A stretch of 64,000 bases of DNA from Actinomycetes bacterium (GCA_021786195.1 JAJYNS010000005.1:3529-67528); one strand, 5' to 3'; shown: positions 53,338-61,901, counted from the stretch's first letter. The notes: generated from the sequence alone by a model not told the origin. Numbers and translations are program-made.

Positions 53338-56300
53338 TCAGAGGGGAGCCGGTTCCCCCTCGAGGCGTCGCAGCCAGATGAGGACCGCACGGCCGCCGTG
53401 GAGCTCGCCCCGGCTCGAGTAGCCCTCCGGCGGCTCCGGGGGCCCTTCGCCCGAGGTTCGCACCTCGACCGCGGCGGCGAGCGTCTCGGCCGCGAGCACC
53501 CGCCGCCACATGTCCGCCCCCTCACCTCGGGCGTCCTTGGCGCCGTCTCGGCCGCCGTCCCAGCTGTCGAGCAGTGCGACGTCGACGGGGTCGATGCCGA
53601 TGCGCAGCTCGATGCGGTCCGAGACGTGCAGGCCCGCCCGCTTGCGGGCCTCCTGCACGATCCGGACGAGATCGCGCAAGGTTCCCTCGGCCTCGAGCTC
53701 TCGTGTGGTCTCGAGCTCGAGGCTGACGACGCCCGCCCCGCCGGGCAGGACGCGTGCGGACCGCTCGTCGAGCGCCCGGAGCCGGAGCGAGTACTCGCCG
53801 GGGAGCAGGACCTCGCCCGCGACCTCGACGCCGCCGTCGCGCTCGATCCACTCGCCGCGGCGCACCGCGGCGATGACCTCCTGGGTGCGGGGACCGAGGC
53901 GCGGTCCGAGCGCGGAGGGGACGACGCTCAGGGTAGAGGTCGCCGCCGAGCCGACGTCGTCTTGGAGCACCACCTCTCTCACGTTGACCTCGTCGGCGAT
54001 CAGGCCGGACAGCTCCTTGAGCGCGGCCGCATCCGGCCCCGCGAAGGTCAGCCGTCGGAGGGGAAGCCGCGAGCGCAGCCCCTGGGCCTTGCGGACCGAG
54101 TGGGCGGCCGAGCACACGGCGCGTACGAGGTCCATCTTCTCGACGAGATCGGAGTCGGCGGGAAGCTCGGACGGGTCGGGCCAGCCGGCGAGGTGCACGC
54201 TGCGCTCGCCGGTGAGGCCCCGGTAGACGCTCTCGGCGAGCAGGGGCAGCAGCGGTGCGACGACCCGACAGAGCACGGACAGCACCGTGTGGAGCGTGTC
54301 GTAGGCGTCGAGCTTGTCCTCGTCCGAGGTCCTCGACGCGCTCCGCCAGAACCGGTCCCGGCTCCTGCGCACGTACCAGTTGGTCAGGGCGTCGAGGAAG
54401 CTGGCGACGGCGGCCGTCGAGGAAGGAAGGTCGTAGCGGTCGAGCGCGGCGGTGACCTCCTCGAGGAGCCTGCGGGTCTTGGCCAGCGCGTAGCGGTCGA
54501 GGAGGCCGGCCTGATCGGTGCGGAACCGGCCGACTATCCCGTCGGAGCGCCCATAGAGCGAGAGGAAGTACCAGGTGTTCCAGATCGGGTTGAGCACCTG
54601 GCGGACGGGCTCCGCCATCGCCTCGTCGTCGACGACGACGTCCGAGCCGCGAAGCACCGAGGAGGAGAGGAAGTACCAGCGCATCGCGTCTGCGCCCCGG
54701 CGCGCGAAGAACTCGTCCGGGTCGGGGAAGTTGCGGAGGCGCTTCGAGAGCTTGCGGCCGTCGTTGCCGAGGACGATGCCGTGCGCGATGCAGTGGGAGA
54801 AGGCCGGCTTGTCGAACAGCGCCACGGCGAGGACGTGCAGGTTGTAGAACCACGCCCGCGCCTGGCCGACGTACTCGCAGATGAAGTCCGCCGGGAAGTT
54901 CGCCTCGAAGCGCTCGCGGTTCTCGAAGGGGTAGTGGAGCTGGGCGAAGGGCATGGAGCCGGACTCGAACCAGCAGTCGAGCACGTCGGGGACCCGGCGC
55001 ATCACCGACCTCCCCGTCGGGTCGTCGGGGTTCGGCCTCGTGAGCTCGTCGACGGCCGGCCGGTGCAGGTCCGACGGCCGGACGCCGAAGTCGCGCTCGA
55101 TCTCCTCCAGGCTGCCGTAGACGTCGACTCGGGGGTAGGCCGGGTCGTCGCTCTTCCAGACCGGGATCGGCGCGCCCCAGAAGCGGTTGCGGGAGATCGA
55201 CCAGTCGCGGGCCCCCTCCAACCACTTGCCGAAGGCGCCCGTGCGCACGTTCGGCGGGTACCACTCGATCTGCTCGTTGAGCTCGAGCAGGCGGCGCTTG
55301 AGGGCGGTGACCTCGACGAAGAACGACGAGACCGCTCGGTAGATGAGCGGGGTGTCGGTGCGCCAGCAGTGCGGGTAGGCGTGGACGACCTCCTCGCGCC
55401 GGAACAGGCGGCCGGCCCCCTCGAGCTTCTCGATCACCCGCTCGTTCGCCTCGAACACCTGGAGCCCCTCGAGGTCCGGCACGCGGGAGTCGAAGCGTCC
55501 ACGGTCGTCGACCGGGCAGATCACGCCGATGCCGTTGGCCTCGCACAGGCGCTGGTCGTCCTCGCCGAAGGCGGGCGCCATGTGGACGATGCCGGTGCCC
55601 TCCTCGACCGTCACATGGTCGCCGGCAAGCACGACGAAGGCGTTCTCGGCGTCGGAGAAGTACGGGAAGAGGGGGCGATAGCGGCGCCCGACGAGCGCCG
55701 AGCCCTTCAGGGTGCCGATCACCTCGGCGTCGCCGAGCTCCTCGGCGTAGGCGGCGAGGCGCGCCTCGGCGAGCAGGAGGTGCTGCCCGCCGGAGGAGAG
55801 GACGGCGTAGTCGATGTCGGGCCCCACCGCCAGGGCGAGGTTCGAAGGGAGCGTCCAGGGCGTCGTCGTCCAGGCGAGCGCGCGGAGCGGGCCGGCGAGC
55901 AGGCCCTGGCCGCCAGGCTCGGCCTCGGCCGGCTCGAGGTCGAACGCGACGGTGACGGCGGGGTCGACCCGGTCACGATAGGCGTCGTCCTGGCGGGCCT
56001 CGGAGTTCGACAGCGGGGTCTCGCACTCCCAGCAGTAGGGCTGCACCTTGTAGCCCTCGTAGATGAGGCCCCGCTCGTAGAGCGTCTTGAACGCCCAGAG
56101 CACGCTCTCGGTGTAGGTGGGGTCCATCGTCTTGTAGTCGTGCTCGAAGTCGACCCAACGCGCCTGGCGCGTCACGTAGTGCCGCCACGCCTCCGTGTAG
56201 CGCAGCACCGAGGTGCGGCAGTGGTCGTTGAACCGGGCGATGCCGAAGTCGGTGATCGGGCCCCGGCCGGACACGCCGAGCTCCTTCTCCGCCTCGATCT

Positions 56301-56601
56301 CTGCCGGCAGGCCATGGCAGTCCCAGCCGAAGCGCCGCTCGACGTGCCGCCCTCGCATCGTCTGGTAACGGGGGATGGCGTCCTTGACGTAGCCGGTGAG
56401 CAGGTGACCGTAGTGGGGAAGCCCGTTCGCGAACGGTGGACCGTCGTAGAAGACGAACTCGGGCGCGCCCTGTCGGGCCTCGAGCGAGGCGGCGAACGTC
56501 GAGTCCTCGGCCCAGTAGGCGAGCACGGCCTCCTCGAGCGAGGGGTAGTCCGCCTGGGACTCGACCGCGGGGTAGTGCTGCTGCCGGTCCCGAGCGCCCA
56601 C
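53338..56601 (-). CDS. ileS: Isoleucyl-tRNA synthetase
   Basis: This is a 1087-residue class I synthetase. The HIGH-type motif is PPFANGLPHYGHLL, the editing domain has TTPWTLPSNLALAVG and GTGIVHMAPAFGEDD, and the KMSKS-type motif is DGRKLSKRLRNFP. WDCHGLPAE and PAFGEDDQ confirm Ile specificity. The length is that of the long, actinobacterial/eukaryote-like form. The start is placed at GTG 56601. An ATG at 56622 would run into the divergent DUF167 gene, leaving no room for a promoter. The 3' end faces divIVA. Confidence 0.96.
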   Translation of the reverse strand: MGARDRQQHYPAVESQADYPSLEEAVLAYWAEDSTFAASLEARQGAPEFVFYDGPPFANGLPHYGHLLTGYVKDAIPRYQTMRGRHVERRFGWDCHGLPAEIEAEKELGVSGRGPITDFGIARFNDHCRTSVLRYTEAWRHYVTRQARWVDFEHDYKTMDPTYTESVLWAFKTLYERGLIYEGYKVQPYCWECETPLSNSEARQDDAYRDRVDPAVTVAFDLEPAEAEPGGQGLLAGPLRALAWTTTPWTLPSNLALAVGPDIDYAVLSSGGQHLLLAEARLAAYAEELGDAEVIGTLKGSALVGRRYRPLFPYFSDAENAFVVLAGDHVTVEEGTGIVHMAPAFGEDDQRLCEANGIGVICPVDDRGRFDSRVPDLEGLQVFEANERVIEKLEGAGRLFRREEVVHAYPHCWRTDTPLIYRAVSSFFVEVTALKRRLLELNEQIEWYPPNVRTGAFGKWLEGARDWSISRNRFWGAPIPVWKSDDPAYPRVDVYGSLEEIERDFGVRPSDLHRPAVDELTRPNPDDPTGRSVMRRVPDVLDCWFESGSMPFAQLHYPFENRERFEANFPADFICEYVGQARAWFYNLHVLAVALFDKPAFSHCIAHGIVLGNDGRKLSKRLRNFPDPDEFFARRGADAMRWYFLSSSVLRGSDVVVDDEAMAEPVRQVLNPIWNTWYFLSLYGRSDGIVGRFRTDQAGLLDRYALAKTRRLLEEVTAALDRYDLPSSTAAVASFLDALTNWYVRRSRDRFWRSASRTSDEDKLDAYDTLHTVLSVLCRVVAPLLPLLAESVYRGLTGERSVHLAGWPDPSELPADSDLVEKMDLVRAVCSAAHSVRKAQGLRSRLPLRRLTFAGPDAAALKELSGLIADEVNVREVVLQDDVGSAATSTLSVVPSALGPRLGPRTQEVIAAVRRGEWIERDGGVEVAGEVLLPGEYSLRLRALDERSARVLPGGAGVVSLELETTRELEAEGTLRDLVRIVQEARKRAGLHVSDRIELRIGIDPVDVALLDSWDGGRDGAKDARGEGADMWRRVLAAETLAAAVEVRTSGEGPPEPPEGYSSRGELHGGRAVLIWLRRLEGEPAPL

Positions 56602-56606
56602 GGCCC

Positions 56607-56612
56607 TAGAGT
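56607..56612 (+). promoter_or_regulatory. Putative -10 element (TAGAGT) between ileS and the DUF167 gene
   Basis: TAGAGT lies 8 bases before the plus-strand ATG at 56621. On the minus strand the same bases overlap TACTCT, 5-10 bases before the ileS GTG. One 19-base gap may therefore hold two divergent, nearly leaderless promoters. Confidence 0.4.
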
Positions 56613-56620
56613 ATTCGGGC

Positions 56621-57010
56621 ATGGCGGAGGACCTGTTCGACCTCGAGCCGCGCGGGGGGGTGGAGGCCGGCTCCGACGAGGTCGCCGCAATCGTCCTGCG
56701 GCTGCACGTCCAGCCCGGAGCGGGCCGTGCCGCGGTCGTCGGCAGGCGCGGCGACGCGCTCCACGTGAGGGTGGCGCCGCGGCCGGTCGAGGGCCGGGCG
56801 AACGCCGCGTGCGTCGAGCTCGTCGCCGAGCTTTTCGACGTGGCACCGGCGAGGGTCGAGCTGTTGAGCGGGGCGAGGAGCCGGGAGAAGCGGCTCAGGG
56901 TCGAGGGCGTCTCGCCGGACCGTGCCCGGGGAGCGATCGCTGCCGCCCTGGATCGCGCCGGCGCCGGCTCGGGTCCCGCGTCGCGGCATGCCGGGCGCGC
57001 CGCCCACTGA
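56621..57010 (+). CDS. DUF167 (YggU) family protein
   Basis: This 129-residue protein has the DUF167 fold: VLRLHVQPGAGRAAVVGRRGDALHVRVAPRPVEGRANAACVELVAELF in its middle, broken by variable positions, then VELLSGARSREKRLRV. The function of the family is unknown. The first 25 residues are acidic and variable, and the tail is Ala/Gly-rich. It diverges from ileS and is probably transcribed alone or into the DksA-like gene. Confidence 0.88.
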   Translation: MAEDLFDLEPRGGVEAGSDEVAAIVLRLHVQPGAGRAAVVGRRGDALHVRVAPRPVEGRANAACVELVAELFDVAPARVELLSGARSREKRLRVEGVSPDRARGAIAAALDRAGAGSGPASRHAGRAAH

Positions 57011-57139
57011 GCGCGAGCCGGCGGGGCGCCCCGGTCACAAGGGGGTTGCAGCGGGCATGCGCACCTCAAAAGGCATGGCGCGCTGTTCGACGCAGGTGCG
57101 GCTATCGGCTATGGTCGCGCACTCTCGTCCCGAGAGGAG

Positions 57140-58351
57140 ATGCTGAGCACGATGCCTCGGACCCCCATCTCTGCCGACGTGACCCCACCTGCCGAGGCGC
57201 TAAGGCGCCGGAGTCCCCGAGCCGAGACCGCCGCCGAGAGCGGCTCGGCGCACCGGGGCGGGAAGCGACCGGCGAGAGGTGCGCTGGTGGCCGAGCGCTC
57301 GACCTCGGGCGTCGACGGGACCGGGCTGTCCAAGTTGCCTGGCCGGGCGAGGCGAGGGGAAGAGGAGGTCGATGCCGAGAAGGCGCCCGGGGCCTCGAAG
57401 GGGCGGGCGCAGTCGGGCCCTGCCGCCAAGAAGCCGGCACCTGCCCCCGGGGTCGCCTCAAAGGCCGGGCCGGTGCCCACGGGCGACCGGCTCCCGCGGG
57501 CGCGCAAGCCCGCCGCGCCGAAGGGCTTGGCGGCCAAGGTCTCGCCGTCGGCGACCGGGGCGTCGAAGGCCTCGCCGGCGAAGCCGGCGGCGAGGGGTGT
57601 CGCGGCCGGAGGCGGGACGGTCAAGTCTGGGACGAGGAAGGACGTGGTGGCGAAGGCGGCGGGGAAGGAAGCGGCGGCGAAGGACGTGGCGGCGGGTGCC
57701 CGCAGGGCGAGCGCGCCGAGGACCGTCGGCGCGACGGGCGAGAAGCGCGCGGTCGGGCGTGCGCCTGCCGACGCGTCGGGCGACGGTGCCTCCGGCACCG
57801 AGCCGCGCGGCGCCGGACCAACCGGGGTCGGTGGCCACCAGGCCGTGGAGCCGGGCGCCGGCCGGCACGCCGCGGCGAGAGCTGCCGCCGGGCGGCCCAG
57901 CGAGCGCAGCCCCGCCGCCCGCGGCCGTGGCGCGGAGGCGCCGGGGGGCGCCGGCCGGCGCAGCCCCGTCGGCTACGCCTCCGACGCCGAGTTCCTTGCC
58001 CGCCAGCGCACCCTGCTCCTCGCCGAGCGCGCGACCTACGCGGAGCAGGCCGAGAGCCTTCGTGCCGAGGCGGAGTCCCTCGTCGAGGAGATGGAGCCGG
58101 GGGACACCCAGTTCGACGACGAGTCGGGGGAGGGCGGGACACTGACCGTCGACCGGGAGCGCGACCTCGCGCTGAGCGCCCAGGCGGCGGCCGCGGTGCA
58201 GGAGATCGACGACGCCCTGGCGAAGATCGAGCGCGGCACCTACGGGTTGTGCGAGAACTGCGGCGAGGTGATCCCGGCGGCTCGTCTCGAGGCGCTTCCC
58301 TACGCTCGGCTGTGCGTGGCGTGCAAGAGCGGAGGGCTGTCCCGCCGTTGA
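57140..58351 (+). CDS. DksA/TraR C4 zinc-finger protein with long disordered basic arm
   Basis: This is a 403-residue protein in two parts. Residues 1 to about 275 are low-complexity, rich in Ala, Lys, Pro, Gly and Arg (KKPAPAP, KASPAKPAAR, KEAAAKDVAAG), like histone H1-type arms. The remaining part is the DksA/TraR coiled coil and zinc finger (FLARQRTLLLAERATYAEQ, IERGTYGLCENCGEVIPAARLEALPYARLCVACK), with four cysteines. DksA-like proteins bind RNA polymerase. The basic arm could bind DNA or RNA. TATGGT (57110-57115) may be the -10, and GAGAGGAG precedes the ATG at 57140 closely; ATG 57152 is also possible. It is coupled to lspA, as usual in Actinobacteria. Confidence 0.85.
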   Translation: MLSTMPRTPISADVTPPAEALRRRSPRAETAAESGSAHRGGKRPARGALVAERSTSGVDGTGLSKLPGRARRGEEEVDAEKAPGASKGRAQSGPAAKKPAPAPGVASKAGPVPTGDRLPRARKPAAPKGLAAKVSPSATGASKASPAKPAARGVAAGGGTVKSGTRKDVVAKAAGKEAAAKDVAAGARRASAPRTVGATGEKRAVGRAPADASGDGASGTEPRGAGPTGVGGHQAVEPGAGRHAAARAAAGRPSERSPAARGRGAEAPGGAGRRSPVGYASDAEFLARQRTLLLAERATYAEQAESLRAEAESLVEEMEPGDTQFDDESGEGGTLTVDRERDLALSAQAAAAVQEIDDALAKIERGTYGLCENCGEVIPAARLEALPYARLCVACKSGGLSRR

Positions 58352-58857
58352 GCGGCGGCGACGGGGAGCTGCGGCCCCGTCGCTCGCGCTGGCGCCTCGT
58401 GCTCCTCGTCGCGGCGGGGGTCGTCGGGGTCGACCAGACGACCAAGGCGATCGCGCTCGACACCCTGCGTGCCGGGCCATACCACGTCGTCGGGCCCATC
58501 TCGCTGCGCCTCGCCTACAACACGGGGGTCGCCTTCTCCATCGGTGCGGGGTGGGCGCTGCCGATCGTGCTCGTCGTCCTCGTCGTCCTGGCGGGCCTGC
58601 TGCGGGCCTTCCGGCGCTCGGTCGACGAGGCCGGCGTCGCGGTGGCGCTCGGCCTCGTCCTCGGCGGTGCGCTGGGCAATCTCGCCGACCGGCTGTTCCG
58701 GGGGCACGGGGGCGCGGTCGTGGACTTCGTCAGGGTCGGCTTCTGGCCGACGTTCAACCTCGCAGACGCCTCGATCGTCTGCGGAGCGGTGCTGCTCGCC
58801 TTCTCGATCTGGCGCCGGCCCTCCGGACGGCGTGCCGGCGGCTCCGGCCCGGCGTGA
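58348..58857 (+). CDS. lspA: Prolipoprotein signal peptidase II (LspA)
   Basis: This 169-residue four-helix membrane aspartyl protease cleaves signal peptides of lipoproteins. It shows VVGVDQTTKAIA, YNTGVAFSI, GGALGNLADRLFRG, VVDFVRV and FNLADASIVCG, which include the two catalytic aspartates (in NLADR and NLADAS). The TTG at 58348 overlaps the upstream zinc-finger gene (TTGA). No ATG or GTG lies near the first helix. The stop overlaps rluD (GTGA). Confidence 0.94.
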   Translation: MSGGDGELRPRRSRWRLVLLVAAGVVGVDQTTKAIALDTLRAGPYHVVGPISLRLAYNTGVAFSIGAGWALPIVLVVLVVLAGLLRAFRRSVDEAGVAVALGLVLGGALGNLADRLFRGHGGAVVDFVRVGFWPTFNLADASIVCGAVLLAFSIWRRPSGRRAGGSGPA

Positions 58858-59780
58858 CGGAGATCCCCGCGAGCCTCGCAGGCATGCGCGTCGACCGGGC
58901 CGTGGCGACGCTCACCGGGCTCTCGCGCTCGGAGGTGGCAAGGCTGCTCGAGCGCAGGCAGGTGCGCATCGGCGGGGTCGCGGCCTCGAGCGCCCACCGG
59001 CGCGTCGCCGTCGGCGAGACGATCGAGATCGACCTGGCTGCGCCGGGGCCCGAAGTGCAGCGCGCGATCGAGCCGGAGGAGATCGACCTCCGCGTGGTCT
59101 ACGAGGACGACGCCCTCGTCGTCGTCGACAAGCCCGCAGGCCTCGTCGTCCATCCCGGGGCCGGGCACGAGCAGGGCACGCTGGTCGCCGGGCTGCTGGC
59201 GCGCTGCCCCGATATCGCCGATGCCGCCCGGCGGGGTGAGCTCGACCCGCTTCGACCAGGCCTGGTCCACCGCCTGGACAAGGACACCTCGGGACTCCTC
59301 GTCGTGGCGCGCACCGAGCAGGCCCGGGCCGCGCTCGCCGCCCAGCTCGCCGACCGCTCGATGGGCCGCACCTACCGGGCGTTGTCGCTCGGGACGATCC
59401 CGGAAGACTCGGGCGTCGTCGAGGCGCCCGTCGGCCGCTCGTCGAGGGACCCGACGCTCATGGCGGTGACGGCCTCCGGACGGCCTGCAAGGACCCGCTA
59501 CGAGGTGCTTCGGCGCTACGGGCGGCCGATCGACTCCACGTTGCTGTCCGTGCAGCTCGACACCGGGCGCACCCACCAGATCCGCGTCCACCTCGCGGCG
59601 GTCGGCCATCCGCTCCTCGGTGACGCCCGGTACGGCGGCCGGCGGCGAGAGCTGCCGCTGGCCAGGACCTTCCTCCACGCCGAGCGGCTGCGGCTCGTCC
59701 ACCCGGCCAGCGGCGAGCCGCTCGAGCTCGTCTCGCCGCTGCCGCCTGAGCTCGCCGAGGTGCTCGAGCGACTGTCCTGA
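58854..59780 (+). CDS. rluD: RluD-type pseudouridine synthase
   Basis: This 308-residue protein has an N-terminal S4 domain (MRVDRAVATLTGLSRSEVARLLERRQVRIGG, in parts) and a RluA-family catalytic domain with VVDKPAGLVVHPG, catalytic Asp in VHRLDKDTSGLL, and DTGRTHQIRVHLAAVGHPLLGD. RluD modifies helix 69 of 23S rRNA. Which uridines this one modifies cannot be told. The pair lspA-rluD is a common order. The GTG start overlaps lspA. Confidence 0.93.
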   Translation: MTEIPASLAGMRVDRAVATLTGLSRSEVARLLERRQVRIGGVAASSAHRRVAVGETIEIDLAAPGPEVQRAIEPEEIDLRVVYEDDALVVVDKPAGLVVHPGAGHEQGTLVAGLLARCPDIADAARRGELDPLRPGLVHRLDKDTSGLLVVARTEQARAALAAQLADRSMGRTYRALSLGTIPEDSGVVEAPVGRSSRDPTLMAVTASGRPARTRYEVLRRYGRPIDSTLLSVQLDTGRTHQIRVHLAAVGHPLLGDARYGGRRRELPLARTFLHAERLRLVHPASGEPLELVSPLPPELAEVLERLS

Positions 59781-59791
59781 GCCCGAGGCAC

Positions 59792-59819
59792 CCGGACCGA
59801 CGGGCCCGAGCGGGTCCGG
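59792..59819. terminator. Possible bidirectional terminator between rluD and the sigma factor gene
   Basis: CCGGACC (59792-59798) and GGTCCGG (59813-59819) form a 7-base-pair stem with a 14-base loop in the 40-base gap between two convergent genes. No T-run follows on either strand, so it may act weakly or as an RNA-end stabiliser. Confidence 0.35.
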
Positions 59820-59820
59820 A

Positions 59821-60609
59821 TCAGGCCGCGGGGTGGAAGGCGGCGAGCTCCGGCTGGTTCGCGAGGAAGCGGAGGGCGGCGGCCTCGATGCTGCGGACTC
59901 GCCGCACGCCGATGCCGAGCGCCCGCGCCGTCGTCTCCAGCGAGGCCGGGGGCTGGCCGCCCAGGCCGAAGCGCAGCCGCACGACTTGCCTGTCGAGGTC
60001 CGGGAGGCGGTCGATGGCGTCCTCGAGGCTGGCTGCCGCGACGCGCTCGACCACGGCGTCGTCGATCGGCGGCTCGTCCGCGGCCAGCAGGTCCCCGAGC
60101 GAGGCGGTGGCGTCGCTCGCGACGGGCTGGTCGAGGCTCGCCACCACCCTCGGGAGGTGGAGCTGGGACTCCTCGCCCTCACGCTCGGCCGCGGCCTCGG
60201 CGGAGACCGCGTCCTCCGGGAGCCGGATCGCCCGACCCTTCGACTGCACCGCGCGCTGGAGGGACTGGCGGATCCACCAGGTCGCGTAGGTCGAGAACTT
60301 GAAGCCCCTGCGCCAGTCGAACTTCTCGACGGCGCGCATCAGGCCGAAGGTCCCCTCCTGGACGAGGTCGACGAGGTCGACCCCCCGTCCCTGGTAGCGG
60401 CGAGCCCAGTGGACGACGAGGCGGAGGTTCGCCGAGACCATCTCGCCGCGCGCGGCCTCGTCGCCCTGCTCGATGCGCTGGGCCAGAGCCACCTGCTCCT
60501 CGGCGGAGAGCAGCGGGTGCCGACCGATGTCGTCGAGCAGGAGTCGCATCAGGTCGGGACCGGACCCGAGCCGCTCTGTGGCCTCGTCAGCGAATGCCGT
60601 GGTGGCGAT
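59821..60609 (-). CDS. RNA polymerase sigma factor, sigma-70 group 1/2
   Basis: This protein of about 262 residues has region 1.2 (LMRLLLDDIGRHPLLSAEEQVALAQRIE), region 2 (ANLRLVVHWARRYQGRGVDLVDLVQEGTFGLMRAVEKFDW and FKFSTYATWWIRQSLQRAV, in parts), region 3 and region 4 (LPDLDRQVVRLRFGLGG and ARALGIGVRRVRSIEAAALRFL). This is a short HrdD/SigB-type alternative sigma of the RpoD family. The start is odd. No ATG, GTG or TTG precedes region 1.2 nearby, but ATC (60607-60609 on the plus map) lies 7 bases after a perfect GAAGGAGA. The next ATG (60548) would trim region 1.2. Confidence 0.87.
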   Translation of the reverse strand: MATTAFADEATERLGSGPDLMRLLLDDIGRHPLLSAEEQVALAQRIEQGDEAARGEMVSANLRLVVHWARRYQGRGVDLVDLVQEGTFGLMRAVEKFDWRRGFKFSTYATWWIRQSLQRAVQSKGRAIRLPEDAVSAEAAAEREGEESQLHLPRVVASLDQPVASDATASLGDLLAADEPPIDDAVVERVAAASLEDAIDRLPDLDRQVVRLRFGLGGQPPASLETTARALGIGVRRVRSIEAAALRFLANQPELAAFHPAA

Positions 60610-60624
60610 CGTCCCGTCTCCTTC
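60607..60624 (-). promoter_or_regulatory. Strong Shine-Dalgarno in front of an ATC start codon
   Basis: Reading the minus strand, GAAGGAGA (plus 60617-60624) is followed by CGGGACG (7 bases) and ATC in the sigma factor frame. The spacing is ideal, and no ATG, GTG or TTG is within reach in any frame that fits. Confidence 0.65.
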
Positions 60625-60772
60625 GTTCCGTCGGCCGGGCGACGGCCGTCCGGCCTGCCGCTCGAGCCCCTCTAAGGTTGCAACGTTCCCAACGCCATAG
60701 CGGCGCCGAAGATTCCTGGGCGGCGCTCCGATCAGCGCCTGTAGGCCGGTTCTGCCGGCGAGCAGAGGCCGG

Positions 60773-61450
60773 ATGACCAGCGAGCAAGCACTCACAGTGG
60801 CTTCCAACGACCTCCCCGACGGCGCGCGAGCGGCCGATGTTGAGGCTCGGCCCGGGCGGGGCGGGGCCGGCTCGCCGACGAGCATCGTCGTCGTCCGCCA
60901 CGGCGCCACGGAATGGAGCCGCAACGGACGGCACACGAGCCGGACGGACCTGCCGCTCGACGAGGGCGGGCGCGAGGAGGCCCTGGCGATCGGGGTGAGG
61001 CTTCGAAGGCGCCGGTTCGCGCAGGTTCTCACGAGCCCCCGCAGGCGGGCGCGAGAGACCTGCGAGCTCGCCGGCTTCGGGGCGCGGGCGGAGGTCCTCG
61101 AGGACCTCGCCGAGTGGGCCTACGGCGACTACGAGGGGCTGACCACGGCGGAGATCAGGGAGCGCCAGGCCGGATGGTCGGTGTTCAGGGACGGATGCCC
61201 CGGTGGGGAGTCCCCGCAGGAGGTGGGCGCCAGGGCCGACCGTGTGCTCGAGCGGCTCGCCCTACGGCCCGACGGCGACCCCGGAGAGGCGGTGCTGCTG
61301 TTCTCTCACGGGCACTTCCTCCGGGTCCTCGCCGCGCGCTGGCTGCGGCTGTCTCCCGGTGCGGGGCGTCACCTCGCCCTCGACGCCGGCCGGCTCTCGG
61401 AGATCGGCTTCGAGCGCGACACCCCGGCACTGCTCACCTGGAACAGCTGA
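60773..61450 (+). CDS. Histidine phosphatase family protein (phosphoglycerate mutase-like)
   Basis: This 225-residue protein has the RHG motif VVRHGATEWSRNGRHTS (catalytic His), SPRRRARETCELAGF, the acid region LAEWAYGDYEGLT and the second histidine in FSHGHFLRVLAARWL. The family includes phosphoglycerate mutases and broad phosphatases; this size and the GDYEGLT motif point to a phosphatase of unknown substrate. The first 35 residues are variable. The ATG lies 163 bases from the divergent sigma gene start. The stop faces Rrf2 closely. Confidence 0.88.
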   Translation: MTSEQALTVASNDLPDGARAADVEARPGRGGAGSPTSIVVVRHGATEWSRNGRHTSRTDLPLDEGGREEALAIGVRLRRRRFAQVLTSPRRRARETCELAGFGARAEVLEDLAEWAYGDYEGLTTAEIRERQAGWSVFRDGCPGGESPQEVGARADRVLERLALRPDGDPGEAVLLFSHGHFLRVLAARWLRLSPGAGRHLALDAGRLSEIGFERDTPALLTWNS

Positions 61451-61454
61451 GCGC

Positions 61455-61901
61455 TCAGTCGAGCGGCCCGACCACCTCGACGCCGGTGCGGGCCCGTGCC
61501 ACGATGTCGGCGAGGGTGAACCCGTCGAGGTGGTGGCGCATGTGCTCCCCGACCTCGGACCAGATCGCCCGTAGGACGCACTGGCCCTCGTGGTCGCACG
61601 CCCCGTTCTCGTGCGGCGCGCCGAAGTCCCCGACCACGATCGGCCCGTCGACCGCGCTCACGATCTGGCCGAGGGTGATCTCCTCGGCCGGGCGGGCGAG
61701 GACGTAGCCGCCGCCGACCCCTCGCTTGGACCGCACCAGGCCGGCACCTTTCAGCGCGAGGAGGATCTGCTCCAGGTAGGGCTGGGGGAGCCCGGTGCGC
61801 TCGGCGATGTCGCGCACCGACGTCGGCGCAGGGTCCTCGGCGTGCAGCGCCAGCGACAACAGCGCCCGGCTCGCATAGTCGCCCCTTGTCGAGACCTTCA
61901 C
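61455..61901 (-). CDS. Rrf2-family transcriptional regulator
   Basis: This 148-residue regulator has a winged-helix domain (GDYASRALLSLALHAED and RTGLPQPYLEQILLALKGAGLVRSKRGVGGGYVLAR, in parts) and a Cys-containing loop for a sensed cofactor or nitric oxide. Residues C102 and C108 are present, but the third cysteine of the IscR-type C-x5-C-x5-C is Trp114. It probably controls redox or iron-sulphur genes. The target is unknown. The GTG at 61901 is chosen because VKVSTRGDYA is the conserved start; an earlier GTG-type start adds 14 unconserved residues. Confidence 0.86.
   Translation of the reverse strand: MKVSTRGDYASRALLSLALHAEDPAPTSVRDIAERTGLPQPYLEQILLALKGAGLVRSKRGVGGGYVLARPAEEITLGQIVSAVDGPIVVGDFGAPHENGACDHEGQCVLRAIWSEVGEHMRHHLDGFTLADIVARARTGVEVVGPLD

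Noticed and set aside
53398-58857. A plus-strand open frame of about 1800 codons antisense to ileS and running into lspA
   Set aside because: It exists because stops are rare in this GC-rich DNA. Only its last 169 codons (lspA) resemble a protein; the remainder is the antisense image of ileS and out-of-frame reading of two other genes.
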